From Paraescarpia echinospica (Eukaryota; Annelida; Polychaeta; Sabellida; Siboglinidae), in contig CM034538.1 in NCBI GenBank assembly GCA_020002185.1, forward strand, positions 66,533,297 through 66,597,296: DNA of 64,000 nucleotides. Direction: 5' to 3'. The notes below the pieces were generated by a model. The model was not told where the DNA came from. It made no database searches and saw only the letters and a program-made list of their open reading frames with translations. Both the position numbers and the translations under genes were made by a program. Positions 13,601 to 28,500 of the stretch are shown one piece after another (within the stretch, counting starts at the first letter, position 1; each line of letters opens with the position of its first letter).

Positions 13601-16600
13601 ACAATAAAGTCTTTTACCAATACAATTATACCTTATTCATTAATTTATGATAATTAATAGCAGACTTTTTTATGGAACCTACTTAGTTGTTTCCTAATTG
13701 TGTGAGCTACTGAAGTATGTCACACGCAGGGCTAACATTGTCTTGGCTCAAAGTCCAGGTCTGGCTAGTAAATGATCATTCTACAGGCTGTACCAATCAC
13801 CTTGCAGAACCAACACGGTCACAGACAACCAACATAAAAACAGAAATGTCAACTACCATAAATCCTGTATTTGTAGCCGCACCCCTAATTAAAGCCGCAC
13901 CTTGACTTTTGACATAAATCCTGACTTTCTTCCATGCAGTTTGTTACAGGACTGGACTTGCAATATCAGGAAATCTAACATGTAGATTCTCATTATAATT
14001 CTTTCTTTTGAATGCTCAAAATTAAAATCTGTAATGTTTGAATAGTTTAATGAAAGAGTCCTTTTTGTTGAAATCATTGACGTTGATTGTTTGATCTGCT
14101 AACTTGCTAAAGTGTGAATATAATACCTTACAATACATTGGTGCACAGCTAGTTCTGCCATCTTGTAACTGAATTTTGATCAGGTCTAGCCAGAAATAAG
14201 TTGTTTGTTGCCAGCATGTCAGACATGAAATGGGTTAAGTTTCTTAACAAATGAGGACGAAAATGAGACAAGTAAAAAAACTAGTTGAGGCATTTTTAAA
14301 ATGTTTACTAAAATGAATAAAATATGTGTTTTTCAATATATAGTTAGTAGCCATTTAGTTTTTATGAATTCCTCTGTTCTCTTATTGTTGAATACTATTT
14401 AAATCTTGTATATGTAATAAGGTATTAAGCATCTGTTAATGTGACAGTGAAGTGCTTTCAAACTCACAAGCAATGTCACAACACTGTCAACTACTCTAAA
14501 ATTAACAATACTAGTTAATGTTGTACAGGTCGGCCATTTTGTTTGTCAGTTGACTGTCATGTGACTTGTTTGCCACCAGATAATAATCCCAGGCAGTGAT
14601 CACATAATCTATGAGCAGAAAGACATGCACACAGCCGCCATCATTGCTGACGACGATAGCGCTATGGAACTAAAAAGGGAAATAAAAGCTCTCGTACCAA
14701 GATATCGAGGCTACGTTGGATTTTTGATTGTGGACAAGTGAGTGTTATTCTTATGTCCAACAGTCTAGTATTGTTATCTGCATATTGATATGCTCACTTT
14801 GGGGGCAGTCTGACAGTACCTCATCCCAGGTATGGAGGTCCTCTATATTGATATGCTCACTTTGGGGGCAGTCTGACAGTATCTCATCCCAGGTACCGAG
14901 GTCCTCTATATTGATATGCTCACTTTGGGGGCAGTCTGACAGTACCTCATCCCAGGTATGGAGGTCCTCTATATTGATATGCTGACTTTGGGGGCAGTCT
15001 GACAGTATCTCATCCCAGGTATGGAGGTCCTCTATATTGATATGCTGACTTTGGGGGCAGTCTGACAGTACCTCATCCCAGGTATGGAGGTCCTCTATAT
15101 TGATATGCTGACTTTGGGGGCAGTCTGACAGTACCTCATCCCAGGTATGGAGGTCCTCTATATTGATATGCTGACTTTGGGGGCAGTCTGACAGTATCTC
15201 ATCCCAGGTATAGAGGTCCTCTATATTGATATGCTCACTTTGGGGACAGTCTGACAGTACCTCATCCCAGGTATGGAGGTCCTCTATATTGATACGCTGA
15301 CTTTGGGGGCAGTCTGACAGTATCTCATCCCAGGTATGGAGGTCCTCTATATTGATATGCTGACTTTGGGGGCAGTCTGACAGTATCTCATCCCAGGTAT
15401 GGAGGTCCTCTATATTGATATGCTGACTTTGGGGGCAGTCTGACAGTACCTCATCCCAGGTATGGAGGTCCTCTATATTGATATGCTGACTTTGGGGGCA
15501 GTCTGACAGTATCTCATCCCAGGTACCGAGGTCATGTATATTGATATGCTGACTTTGGGGGCAGTCTGACAGTATCTCATCCCAGGTACCGAGGTCCTGT
15601 GTATTGATATGCTGACTTTGGGGGTAGTCTGACAGTATCTCATCCCAGGTACCGAGGTCGTGTATATTGGTCCTGTATATTGATATGCTGACTTTGGGGG
15701 CAGTCTGACAGTATCTCATCCCAGGTACCGAGGTCCTGTATATTGATATGCTGACTTTGGGGGCAGTCTGACAGTATCTCATCCCAGGTACCGAGGTCCT
15801 GTGTATTGATATGCTGACTTTGGGGGTAGTCTGACAGTATCTCATCCCAGGTACCGAGGTCGTGTATATTGGTCCTGTATATTGATATGCTGACTTTGGG
15901 GGCAGTCTGACAGTATCTCATCCCAGGTACCGAGGTCCTGTATATTGATATGCTGACTTTGGGGGCAGTCTGACAGTATCTCATCCCAGGTACCGAGGTC
16001 CTGTATATTGATATGCTGACTGTGGGGGCAGTCTGACAGTATCTCATCCCTGGTACCGAGGTCCTGTATATTGATATGCTGACTGTGGGGGCAGTCTGAC
16101 AGTATCTCATCCCAGGTACCGAGGTCCTGTATATTGATATGCTGACTGTGGGGGCAGTCTGACAGTATCTCATCCCAGGTACCGAGGTCGTGTGTATTGA
16201 TATGCTGACTGTGGGGTCAGTCTGACAGTATCTCATCCCTGGTACCGAGGTCCTGTATATTGATATGCTGACTGCGGGGGCAGCTGACAGTATCTCATCC
16301 CACGTACCGAGGTCCTGTATATTGATATGCTGACTGTGGGGGCAGTCTGACAGTATCTCATCCCTGGTACCGAGGTCCTGTATATTGATATGCTGACTGT
16401 GGGGGCAGTCTGACAGTATCTCATCCCAGGTACCGAGGTCCTGTATATTGATATGCTGACTGTGGGGGCAGTCTGACAGTATCTCATCCCTGGTACCGAG
16501 GTCCTGTATATTGATATGCTGACTGTGGGGGCAGTCTGACAGTATCTCATCCCAGGTATCGAGGTCGTGTATATTGATATGCTGACTGTGGGGGCAGTCT

Positions 16601-19545
16601 GACAGTATCTCATTCCTGGTACCGAGGTCCTGTATATTGATATGCTGACTGTGGGGGCAGTCTGACAGTATCTCATCCCAGGTACCGAGGTCCTGTATAT
16701 TGATATGCTGACTGTGGGGGCAGTCTGACAGTATCTCATCCCTGGTACCGAGGTCCTGTATATTGATATGCTGACTGTGGGGGCAGTCTGACAGTATCTC
16801 ATCCCAGGTATCGAGGTCCTGTATATTGATATGCTGACTGTGGGGGCAGTCTGACAGTATCTCATCCCAGGTACCGAGGTCGTGTGTATTGATATGCTGA
16901 CTGTGGGGTCAGTCTGACAGTATATCATCCCTGGTACCGAGGTCCTGTATATTGATATGCTGACTGCGGGGGCAGCCTGACAGTATCTCATCCCACGTAC
17001 CGAGGTCCTCTATATTGATATGCTGACTGTGGGGGCAGTCTGACTGTATCTCATCCCTGGTACCGAGGTCCTGTATATTGATATGCTGACTGTGGGGGCA
17101 GTCTGACAGTATCTCATCCCAGGTACCGAGGTCCTGTATATTGATATGCTGACTGTGGGGGCAGTCTGACAGTATCTCATCCCAGGTACAGAGGTCCTGT
17201 ATATTGATATGCTGACTGTGGGGGCAGTCTGACAGTATCTCATCCCTGGTACCGAGGTCCTGTATATTGATATGCTGACTGTGGGGGCAGTCTGACAGTA
17301 TCTCATCCCAGGTACCGAGGTCCATTCACCTCTTCTGTGTTCATTCTCTTGGATCGTTGGCCTGTGATTTACCTGTAGGTGGTGGTCGGCTAATGAGTTT
17401 AAGATGAAAAGTATGTAAAGGTAATAAATGGTGTGTTTTTCCATGGATGAGTGTCACATACATTGTCATAAGTGTCACATACATTGTCGTAAGTGTCACA
17501 TACATTGTCACAAGTGTCACATACATTGTCATAAGTGTCACATACATTGTCGTAAGTGTCACATACATTGTCATAAGTGTCACATACATTGTCGTAAGTG
17601 TCACATACATTGTCATATGTGTCACATACATTGTCATAAGTGTCACATACATTGTCATAAGTGTCACATTCATTGTCATAAGTGTCACATACATTGTCAT
17701 AAGTGTCACATTCATTGTCATAAGTGTCACATACATTGTCATAAGTGTCACATACATTGTCATAAGTGTCACATACATTGTCATAAGTGTCACATACATA
17801 GTCGTAAGTGTCACATACATTGTCGTAAGTGTCACATACATTGTCGTAAGTGTCACATACATTGTCGTAAGTGTCACATACATTGTCGTAAGTGTCACAT
17901 ACATTGTCTCAAGTGTCACATACATTGTCGTAGGTGTCACATACATTGTCCTATGTGTCACATACATTGTCATAAGTGTCACATACATTGTCATAAGTGT
18001 CACATACATTGTCGTAAGTGTCACATACATTGTCATATGTGTCACATACATTGTCATAAGTGTCACATACATTGTCGTAAGTGTCACATACATTGTCGTA
18101 AGTGTCACATACATTGTCATATGTGTCACATACATTGTCACAAGTGTCACATACATTGTCGTAAGTGTCACATACATTGTCATATGTGTCACATACATTG
18201 TCATAAGTGTCACATACATTGTCGTAAGTGTCAATACATAGTGATTGTCATAATAGCATTATATGAACATAGTCATTGTGAGATCGCATATTATCACATT
18301 AATAGTAAATTAATAATGAAATAAGTATCATTTGGTAATATTTTACAACTGTGGTAAATAATATCAGATGTTTCTCTGCAGAAATGTAAATGTGTTAATT
18401 TTTAAATTATTTGTATGAAGGTTCATGTGGTTAGAGAGTGAATGGGTGGGGGGGGTGCAACAAGATATGGATAACTTGTTGTTTATGTGTTTACTTAAGA
18501 AAACACCAGTTCTGTTTAAGACATAATTGGAACAGAACATACTATAACATTAATTATACAATAATATACTAATGCAAAACTAAACATCCAAACTGTGAAT
18601 ACTAAAGTACTCATTTGTTTGCTTTTTCAGGACTGACTTTGATGTGACAAAGTTGGGATTACCAGAGGACATTGCAATCTCGACCGTTGCCTTAAAACTA
18701 AGAGGCGAAGTGAGTATTCAAACATTTAAACATTTTGCTTTCTACAACAATTCTAGGCTCCTGGCAGAATGTCAGCTAAATATTGCATTTTAGTTTCTCC
18801 ACAAATTTGTCAACACTGGTGGTTTTTGTATGTTTTGAAAACTGGGAAATTAATATTGAATATTGATTGCATACAAAGTTAATAAATAGGCAATTACAGT
18901 TATATGGTCTGTTTCATGCAGATTAAGAGTTAAATAAAATGCATCCAGAAAAATTATTCTATATCAATACACAGCTGTATTAGTTATCTTGGCATTGCAT
19001 TGTTAATACTTGTTATACCACATATATTTTACAAGTGTCATTTTACATATTTATAAGTTGGTATTGCCTGAGGTTACCCTTCTATTAAAAATACGGTCAC
19101 TACTTTGCACTTATAAATGTCACATGGTGATAATAGGAGTCATTGTACTGGTTGCTTCGTGTTTGACTAGACGACGTGGCAACTTATGCCAGAGGAAGAA
19201 ATGCCCGAGGCGTTTCTCGACAGCAAACTGCAGGCAACAGTGCTGCCACCCAGGGAGGTAGCTGATGACGAGATAATGAATACAGTGGAAGATCCAGGTA
19301 GGGCACTCAAGGTGGCCTTAAATAGACATTCTATACTATTTGATAACTGACTAAGATACTTTAGTGATTAGATTGTCATACAATTGAGTGTTTGCAACGT
19401 GAAGCTGTGTTCATGTTTTCCAAAAACATGCATTCATGAACGGATGTATGCACGTGTATGCATTAATTCACGCACTTGCATGCTTGCATGCATGCACACA
19501 TGCACACATACACACATGCATACATGCAGGCATGCATGCACACAT

Positions 19546-19595
<50 letters not shown>

Positions 19596-22500
19596 ACACA
19601 CACACATGCACTCCCATATTTTTGGCAAACAAACTGTCTGGTTGGGCAAATTAGTATCATTTCACACAAAAATGTAGCAGATGTGGTATTTGGTTTGATT
19701 CCATCGTAGATGTTGATGTAGTCATGTTGCTTTGACAGCTGATGATATATCCCCAGTTGAAATAGAGGATGACGTGGTGGCTAAAACCGTTCGCAAGGCT
19801 TACGGTCAAACTCTTGACCACAAACATGTCCTGCGACTCACTGAAGAAACATTTACCGCCGAGACTAAGAAGAGAGATTGTCTCATTGTCATGTTCTACT
19901 TGGTCTGTGAGTATCAGCTAGGTTGAGTTACTGGTGTCGTGTATGTTACTAGTGTTGTGTGGTTGTTACATGTGTCTTGTGTCTGTTACTAATATCATGT
20001 GTCGGTTACTGGTGTCATGTGTCAGTTACTGGTGTCATTTGTTGGTTACTGGTGTCATGCGTTGGTTCTGGTGTCGTGTGTCGGTTCCTGGTGTCGTGTG
20101 TTGGTTACTAGTGTCATATGTCTGTTACTGTTGTCGTGTGTGTGTCATATGTTGGTTACTGGTGTCATGTGTCACATCAATTAGGGTGGATAAATTATAT
20201 ATTGATATCGTCAATTAATATTCTTCGTCCGATACATTTTTTGCTACTTGAAGTCGTATTTATCAACAAACATTCCACAAAATTGTTGAGGTGTACTCAA
20301 TACAATAAAGATGCACTCTTTCCAGTGTGTGCACATGTGTTTGTGAGTGTATGTGAGTGTGTTTGCCTGAGTGAGTGTGTTTGTGAGTGTGTGTGCATGA
20401 GTGAGTGTGCGTGAGTGTGTGTGTGAGTGTGTGTGTGTTTGTGAGTGTGTATCTGTGAGTGTGTGTGTGCGTGAGTGTGTGTGAGTGTATGCATGTGTGT
20501 GCATGTGTGAGTGTATGTGAGTGCGTGAGTGTCTGTGTGTGCATGAGTGAGTGTGTGTGTCAGTGTGTGTGTATGTGTGTGTGAATGTGTGTGTGCGTGA
20601 GTGTGTGTGTGTGAGTGAGTGTGTGCGTGAGTGTGTGTGTGTGCATGAGTGTGTGTGAATGTGTGTGTGCGTGAGTGTGTGTGTAGGTGTGCGTGAGTGT
20701 GTGTGTGTGTGTGTGAGTGTGTGAGTGAGTGTGTGTAAGTGTGTGTGAGTGAGTGTGTGTGCGTGTGCACGAAGGGCTGCCTCCCTGTTCTACTTGTTGT
20801 AGTTGATGCACGAAGCACTGCATCCCTGTTCTACTTCTTGTAGTTGATGCACGAAGCACTGCATCCTTGTTCAACTTGTTGTAGTTGATGCACGAAGCAC
20901 TGCATCCCTGTTCTACTTGTTGTAGTTGATGCACGAAGCACTGCATCCCTGTTCTACTTGTTGTAGTTGATGCACGAAGCACTGCATCCCTGTTCTACTT
21001 GTTGTAGTTGATGCACGAAGCACTGCATCCCTGTTCTACTTGTTGTAGTTGATGCACGAAGCACTGCGTCCCTGTTCTACATGTTGTAATTGATGCACGA
21101 AGCACTGCGTCCCTGTTCTACTTGTTGTAGTTGATGCACGAAGCACTGCATCCCTGTTCTACTTGTTGTAGTTGATGCACGAAGCACTGCATCCCTGTTC
21201 TACATGTTGTAATTGATGCACGAAGCACTGCATCCCTGTTCTACTTGTTGTAGTTGATGCACGAAGCACTGCATCCCTGTTCTACTTGTTGTAGTTGATG
21301 CACGAAGCACTGCATCCCTGTTCTACTTGTTGTAATTGATGCACGAAGCACTGCGTCCCTGTTCTACATGTTGTAATTGATGCACGAAGCACTGCGTCCC
21401 TGTTCTACATGTTGCAGCTGATGCACGAAGCACTGCTTCCCAGTTCTACTTGTTGTAGTTGATGCACGAAGCACTGCATCCCTGTTCTACTTGTTGTAGT
21501 TGATGCACGAAGCACTGCATCCCTGTTCTACTTGTTGTAGTTGATGCACGAAGCACTGCATCCCTGTTCTACTTGTTGTAATTGATGCACGAAGCACTGC
21601 ATCCCTGTTCTACTTGTTGTAGTTGATGCACGAAGCACTGCATCCCTGTTCTACTTGTTGTAGTTGATGCACGAAGCACTGCATCCCTGCTCTACTTGTT
21701 GTAATTGATGCACGAAGCACTGCATCCCTGCTCTACTTGTTGTAGTTGATGCACGAAGCACTGCATCCCTGTTCTACTTGTTGTAGTTGATGCACGAAGC
21801 ACTGCATCCCTGTTCTACTTGTTGTAGTTGATGCTCGAAGCACTGCATCCCTGTTCTACTTGTTGTAGTTGATGCACGAAGCACTGCATCCCTGTTCTAC
21901 TTCTTGTAGTTGATGCACGAAGCACTGCATCCTTGTTCAACTTGTTGTAGTTGATGCACGAAGCACTGCATCCCTGTTCTACTTGTTGTAGTTGATGCAC
22001 GAAGCACTGCATCCCTGTTCTACTTGTTGTAGTTGATGCACGAAGCACTGCATCCCTGTTCTACTTGTTGTAGTTGATGCACGAAGCACTGCATCCCTCT
22101 TCTACTTGTTGTAATTGATGCACGAAGCACTGCGTCCCTGTCGTATTTGTTGTAGTTGATGCACGAAGCACTGCGTCCCTGTCCTACTTGTTGTAGTTGA
22201 TGCACGAAGCACTGCGTCCCTGTCGTACTTGTTGTAGTTGATGCACGAAGCACTACGTCCCTGTCGTACTTGTTGTAGTTGATGCACGAAGCACTACGTC
22301 CCTGTCGTACTTGTTGTAGTTGATGCACGAAGCACTGTGTCCCTGTCGTACTTGTTGTAGTTGATGCACGAAGCACTGCGTCCCTGTCCTACTTGTTGTA
22401 GTTGATGCACAAAGCACTACATCCCTGTCGTACTTGTTGTAGTTGATGCACGAAGCACTGCGTCCCTGTCGTACTTGTTGTAGTTGATGCATGAAGCACT

Positions 22501-25500
22501 GCGTCCCTGTCGTACTTGTTGTAGTTGATGCACGAAGCACTGCGTCTCTGTCGTACTTGTTGTAGTTGATGCACGAAGCACTATGTCCCTGTCGTACTTG
22601 TTGTAGTTGATGCACGAAGCACTGCGTCCCTGTCGTACTTTTTATAGTTGATGCACGAAGCACTGCGTCCCTGTCGTACTTGTTGTAGTTGATGCACGAT
22701 GCACTATGTCCCTGTCGTACTTGTTGTAGTTGATGCACGAAGCACTGCATCCCTGTCGTACTTGTTGTAGTTGATGCACGAAGCACTGCGTCCCTGTTCT
22801 CCTTCCTGGAGGCATCCCGTCTACTGGCGGCTGACTCCCTGCAGCCTCTGGCCATGGTGGAGTGTCATGATGACCGGGACATATGCGCCACACGCAACAT
22901 CACCTCCTACCCCACCATCACGGTCTTCCAGAAGGGAAAGAAACCTGTCAACTACAATGGAGTACTCGGCGCTAAAGAAATATACTCATTCGCTAAGCTG
23001 TACGTAGTACAAAGAAAGCTATTCTTAATATTATCTACTTTTTGAAGCTGTTTGTTATTTATAGAAACTTATTTTAAAGAAATAGTAGCTTTTCAGGTTT
23101 AAAAAACGATCGTGCAGATATCCTGTTGCACATGCAGATATATATACATGCAAAGAGAATGTTAAAACTACCCAATCATTTTGATTGTTTTGCTTTTCAC
23201 ATTTCAGACTGATTGCATGAAAAGTAAACGTATCAGATAATCACTATGATATGTGACCCATCTTAACGAAATGAGTCGGATGTCGGCAAATCTGATTTTA
23301 CGTAAATGCCGTTTATGTGAACAAATCGCAAATCCATCGATTTTGAGATTTCCCCTGAAAATTATTCTTTGGTATTCGTTTTATCGATTGCTACTCTAGC
23401 TACCCTCTAATTAACTCTGTTTTGGGTATTTTAAAGTGATTTTTGTAGAGCTGTGCGAAGTGTTCCGCTCGATTTCCTTAAAATAACGCCGAAAATGCCG
23501 TTCGCAACTGCTAATTTTGGGACGCTCCTAACATATGAGATATCACCATGAAGCTTGATGCGTCATCTTCCCATATATGGGCATAAATATGCTAATAACT
23601 ACATTCTGTGACCTCCAGAGAGCTTGGAAGACGCCCCCTGTTAGGCCAGCTGTGTAAACAATTCGGATCATGTGGTAGCAAATGCAACTGCATGACCCAG
23701 GCAGCTGTTCTCATTGGTTCAATGATGGGTCATATACATAATCTGTAAACACACGCATGCGCACCATGTATTTCCACTGCGTCACTGCTGACCCAGATAG
23801 CGATTAAGAAGTCGCGAAAAATGGTGTTTAATGTGGCGAAGCTGTTAAATTCGGATGGAAGTGATTGCGCACAGATTTACATTTTGATCGAGGAGTAATT
23901 TTTGGAAGACTTGACGGATGGAAGCGAGGCGGACTAGGACGAAATTTTAGCAAGATCTGTCCACGTTAACTAAGGTACATTTCATGAAACATAGCGAATA
24001 TTTTGTATCAACTTTGACGGCCGTTTTCTGAGTTTGAAGGTTTCTACCCCACATGTGTTTGTTAAGCCATAACTTCAGTTAGAATTAAGATATCTTCTTA
24101 CATGATACACCGTGTGAAAGCAGAGATTCTGCTCTTTCCAACGCTACTAATAACTCAATATTAAAAATTTCAGACATGCGACTCATTTCGTTAAGATGGG
24201 TCACATATACTGGTTCACTTGTGCGTATGTCTTACTTCATTTCAGTGAAATTAACAGACAAACTATAACATTTTATTTGATTAGGCCTAACCGAATATTG
24301 GCATACGCGCGTCAATCTGGGGTGGCTCCCGTGCTAGCGACAATATATGTCTTAATGGGAGTCTCCCCGACCTTACACATTATTCATGTTACCAATGTAT
24401 TAATGAATATAATATGTATGTGGACAAGGTCAAATAAATGGAATCTTGAATCAATCAACTTGGAACACAACATTCAAGTGGATTGCGATTGCACTGTTCT
24501 CATGATCGCGAATTGTGGGCGATATCTACCTTTTCGCGCTGTTGATGTTATGGAAAATGGATTTTAGGCAGTGAGGGGACATCCACGGATATATGCCACC
24601 TACTTGACAAAATGGGCAAAGTTAGACAGAGAAAGACGGTATCCACGCATACAGGTGTATTTCTGTTTGGGGAAGACTATGGAATGAAAGAAAGTAAACA
24701 GAAAGAGTTGGAGACAGTGCCTGTGGACTGTGGCCATAGGGTCAGTGGTCAGTCATAACAGTCAGTGAACAGATGCAGCGTTCGCAAACATTCTTCCAGA
24801 CAGGTTAGTAATTTTGAATTATTCAGCTGTAATCATGTATATTTAGGCGTGTTGCTTGTACTAAATTTAGTTGATTTTTTTTACGTTTTAGTCATAGCCA
24901 ATGGTGGCATGTGTGGCCTGACTGGGCCATGTTTACAGTCTATAGTATCAGCTTGCAGTGTGATGCAATGGCCTATACCTATGTCTCTGTGACTATATAT
25001 GTCTATGTCATATATTCTACTAGGCCAGTAGCCTAGGTAGGCATGGGATAATAGTAATATTGTAAATATATTGTAAATGATCCGTAACGATATAATTATT
25101 GAACTAATAGTACTAGATTGAACAAAAACAATGTACATAATTTACTAATAGACATACATACTAAGCAGTAACGTAATCTATTACTTTTATATTAAAGATT
25201 TCTATTATTGGACTTTTCATAGTTTAATTTGAATTGTGCTTCTGTATGCATTCTGGTTATTTAATTATTTACAAGGAAAAGAATATGCCAGTAGTTTCAC
25301 CAGGTTTTTTATTGCCCCCTTAATAAGTTTTCAGAAAACCACCGCCCGTCAATACCTTGAAACTTAATGCCCATAACATGTACAGATAGCATGTGACCGA
25401 TTTATGTGGGCACTGGTTGCATTTGGTAGGTGGTCATTCATTGCATTGCAAGGACATTAATTAAAATTATTATTGTTAGAAACAATCAGTGCTGACTATT

Positions 25501-28500
25501 AATACATGTACTATATTTTCAGAACTTGAGGTGTGTCGACACCACATGCAGATGTATGCTTCAAAGCTCTTCACCTTCAGGTAAACATGTGTTGTGGCAC
25601 ACATTAATCTGTCACCAAACCTTTTATCTACATTATGAATACAAGCAATGGACAAGTATATATATATGATAATGTTGTTTGTTCGCATGAGGATTTTGCA
25701 GTAATGGGTGTCCTCGTTAAATTGCATATTGTTGTTAGAAATACATGCCAATTAATGTAAAGAAACTGTAATTTAAAGACATTTTATTGAAACTCTTATG
25801 ATGTGATTGACTACAAAATAATGAAAGGCACAATACAACTAAACTACAGGTACAATCACTTCACTTGATGTGTACAATGTAATCATTTGTAATATCACAT
25901 ACACATCACATGCACATAAAATGCAAAGGAACAATACAACACAAATTATTTCGGAAGTGGTTGAACAAATGTCAGGTACATATAAAAACAATTCACATAG
26001 TCTTTACGCATTAATTGCAGCAAGGCTGAATGCTTCCCAGAGAGGTCAAGATGGTGTTCGATTGAACAGGTCACCCAGGTAGTAAAGTGTAAAGCACTTT
26101 GAGCAGTCCTGAGGACTGGATACTGCGCTATATAAGAACTTACCTTTACTTTTACATGCCCACAACATGTAAACAAATTAGAAAAAATACAACTTCAGAA
26201 GATGTTTAGTTGAACAAATGTAATATGTACATATCAAATAAAAATAATTATATTATGATTCTTTGTTAAACATAACATCAGTATAATTCAAATTGTAGTT
26301 TGTGCAATGAAGGCTATAGACAATGGTGGATATTTTTGTATGAATAGTCTTCACATATTAATTTCTGTCTGGCTGAATGCTTCCCACATAAGTCAAGATG
26401 GTGTTCGATTTAACAGGTTTGCCAGGGAGTAAAATGTAAAGTGCTTTGAGCAGTCTACACTATATAATAGGATACTGCACTATATAAGAACTAGTTAACT
26501 TTACTCAAGTATTGTTTATAACATAATTAGTACAACGTGTACCTATAGGTGTATTATCACCACGTGAAATGAAAATGTAATGTAATGATTTTAAAAAATA
26601 TAAATCGGTGATAAAAAAAAATTATGTATGGCATGAAAAATATATCACAGTCCTCGTAATACAGACAACTTAAGCAAAGAAATAACATGCTCTGCACAGT
26701 CAGTGTATCAACAAATTGTTGTTGAGAAATGTGAAAAGGCTTTCAATACCATTACTTCATCACAAACTTGTGTTGTACATAACAAGTGCCTGGTGTATGT
26801 TGCAAGAACTCAGCTGGCTGCCACTGACTATCAGCAACACAAAGACAATGAAACCCTACCACTCTAATGAAGCTGGATAATTAATGTATTTTTTTCATGG
26901 ACACTGCTAAAAGTTACAGTTGAATTGAAGACAAATACCATGTATTGTTGACTTTTGATAAATGTGTCATCACATCTAAAATATCATACATGTGAGAGCC
27001 ATGCTAATTGTCACTTTGTTTGCTGTATAGGTACAAACGGGTGTACAGCAAAGTCAGGACGCTGGTATACAATACCATTGAAGACAGCGAACACATACAG
27101 TGATGTCATTAATATACAAACCAATGTAGTTCACCAAAGAATGCTCGACACTGAATCTGTCTCACAGCATCGAGAGTTGTTGCCCAAAGACCCATGCCAG
27201 ACCCTGCACACACTGTTCCAACTCTAACTGCACAACTAGTCAGGCTTTACTACACTCGAATGTCGAGCAACTTGCGTTCTACGCTGGCTTCCAGTCAGTC
27301 AAACTAACTGGCAGACCTGGAAGTTTCGGTGTACACCCCATTGGCACAGGGGGATCTGTCATGGACGCAACACAAGACACAACTGGGGATCACTCAGTGG
27401 ACATTCCCATGATGAGCTGTCTATATGCAGCATGGCTGTAGAATCTTGTCCCAGATCCTGGACAATTAAAACTGTCCAGTATGCCATATTAACTTGGAGA
27501 ACTAGTGGTTCTAAGCACACTAGTTCAATCTCCTGTAAAGAAAAGCATGTTATTCATTAAACAAAAACAGGCACCCTGTAGTAGTGTTGGGAGTAAATAA
27601 TTATGGTGTGTTCATTGTCATAATCAGTAAATTTATAATAATGTTTCATGAATGATCAGCAGCATTTCATAAAAAAGGAGCAAGAAATGTGCTACTACAG
27701 CTGCATCTATACATGTTGACATCTTGGGAACAGTCGGTGTTCACTGGGGTTGTTCCGGGGAGAGGGTATTTATAGACATTAGTGGAATATGCTCTTTTTC
27801 AAGACTGATAAATGTTCTTTTTCTTTACAATGTGTCTTTGTCATTACATGAATTTAAAATTGTTCAATTTCATTACATGAACCCCTGATCTTAGTCAAAT
27901 ATTATAGACTGATTTCAATTCTGCTAATCAGTAAAATGCATTTATATATATATTTTTGTTTTCAGTATACAATTCATGTCAGTGTTTGCCATGTGTAACT
28001 AGTAATAGTCCACATGTTCAAGTTTGACATGTTAAGCTTCTGCCCGTACCTCAGGGTTGAATGGTCAAGATGAATGTTGGAAATGGCAAAATGAGGTGTT
28101 ATTGTGATGCTAACAGTATATTTTCCTTGTCAACTAATCAGGATCATAATACGTATGTTTACCTTCTTCAAGAATGAATAATTTTTTTACAAACTAATTT
28201 CCGAAGCATCGCCATATACTACTATAATTATTTTTGTACCAGTGGCCGTTGTAATACAATGGTTTTATTGATACATCCGACTTCGTTTTTTCGGTAAGTT
28301 TTTCACTTATTATAAACGTTACTACTGACAACCCAGTGAGCCAATTTTCACAATAGTTTCGGCAAATTACTGTATTTAAAGCCGCACCCCAACTTTGCCA
28401 TCATCGTTGTCATTTCGGCAACACACTTCTGTAATTAAAGCCACGGCTAGAAATACAGGATTTACGGTATATACTTTGTATTAGGTGTACTAACATGTCT

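Noticed and set aside
13690..13775. Candidate missing TXNDC16 exon (GGCTAACATTG... before GTCTGG)
   Set aside because: The required phase gives an immediate TAA and the length does not keep the frame.
17341..18324. Open frames of ~300 codons (HIHCHKC-type and MYVTLMT-type repeats)
   Set aside because: A 21-bp repeat read in different frames. No conserved domain and low complexity; it lies inside a TXNDC16 intron.
20803..22770. CRISPR-like array
   Set aside because: Repeats are contiguous with no unique spacers, the genome is eukaryotic, and the unit matches a splice junction.
20244..22893. Minus-strand frames such as [11 protein letters not shown] repeats
   Set aside because: Antisense reading of the 41-bp splice-acceptor array and TG tract, not genes.
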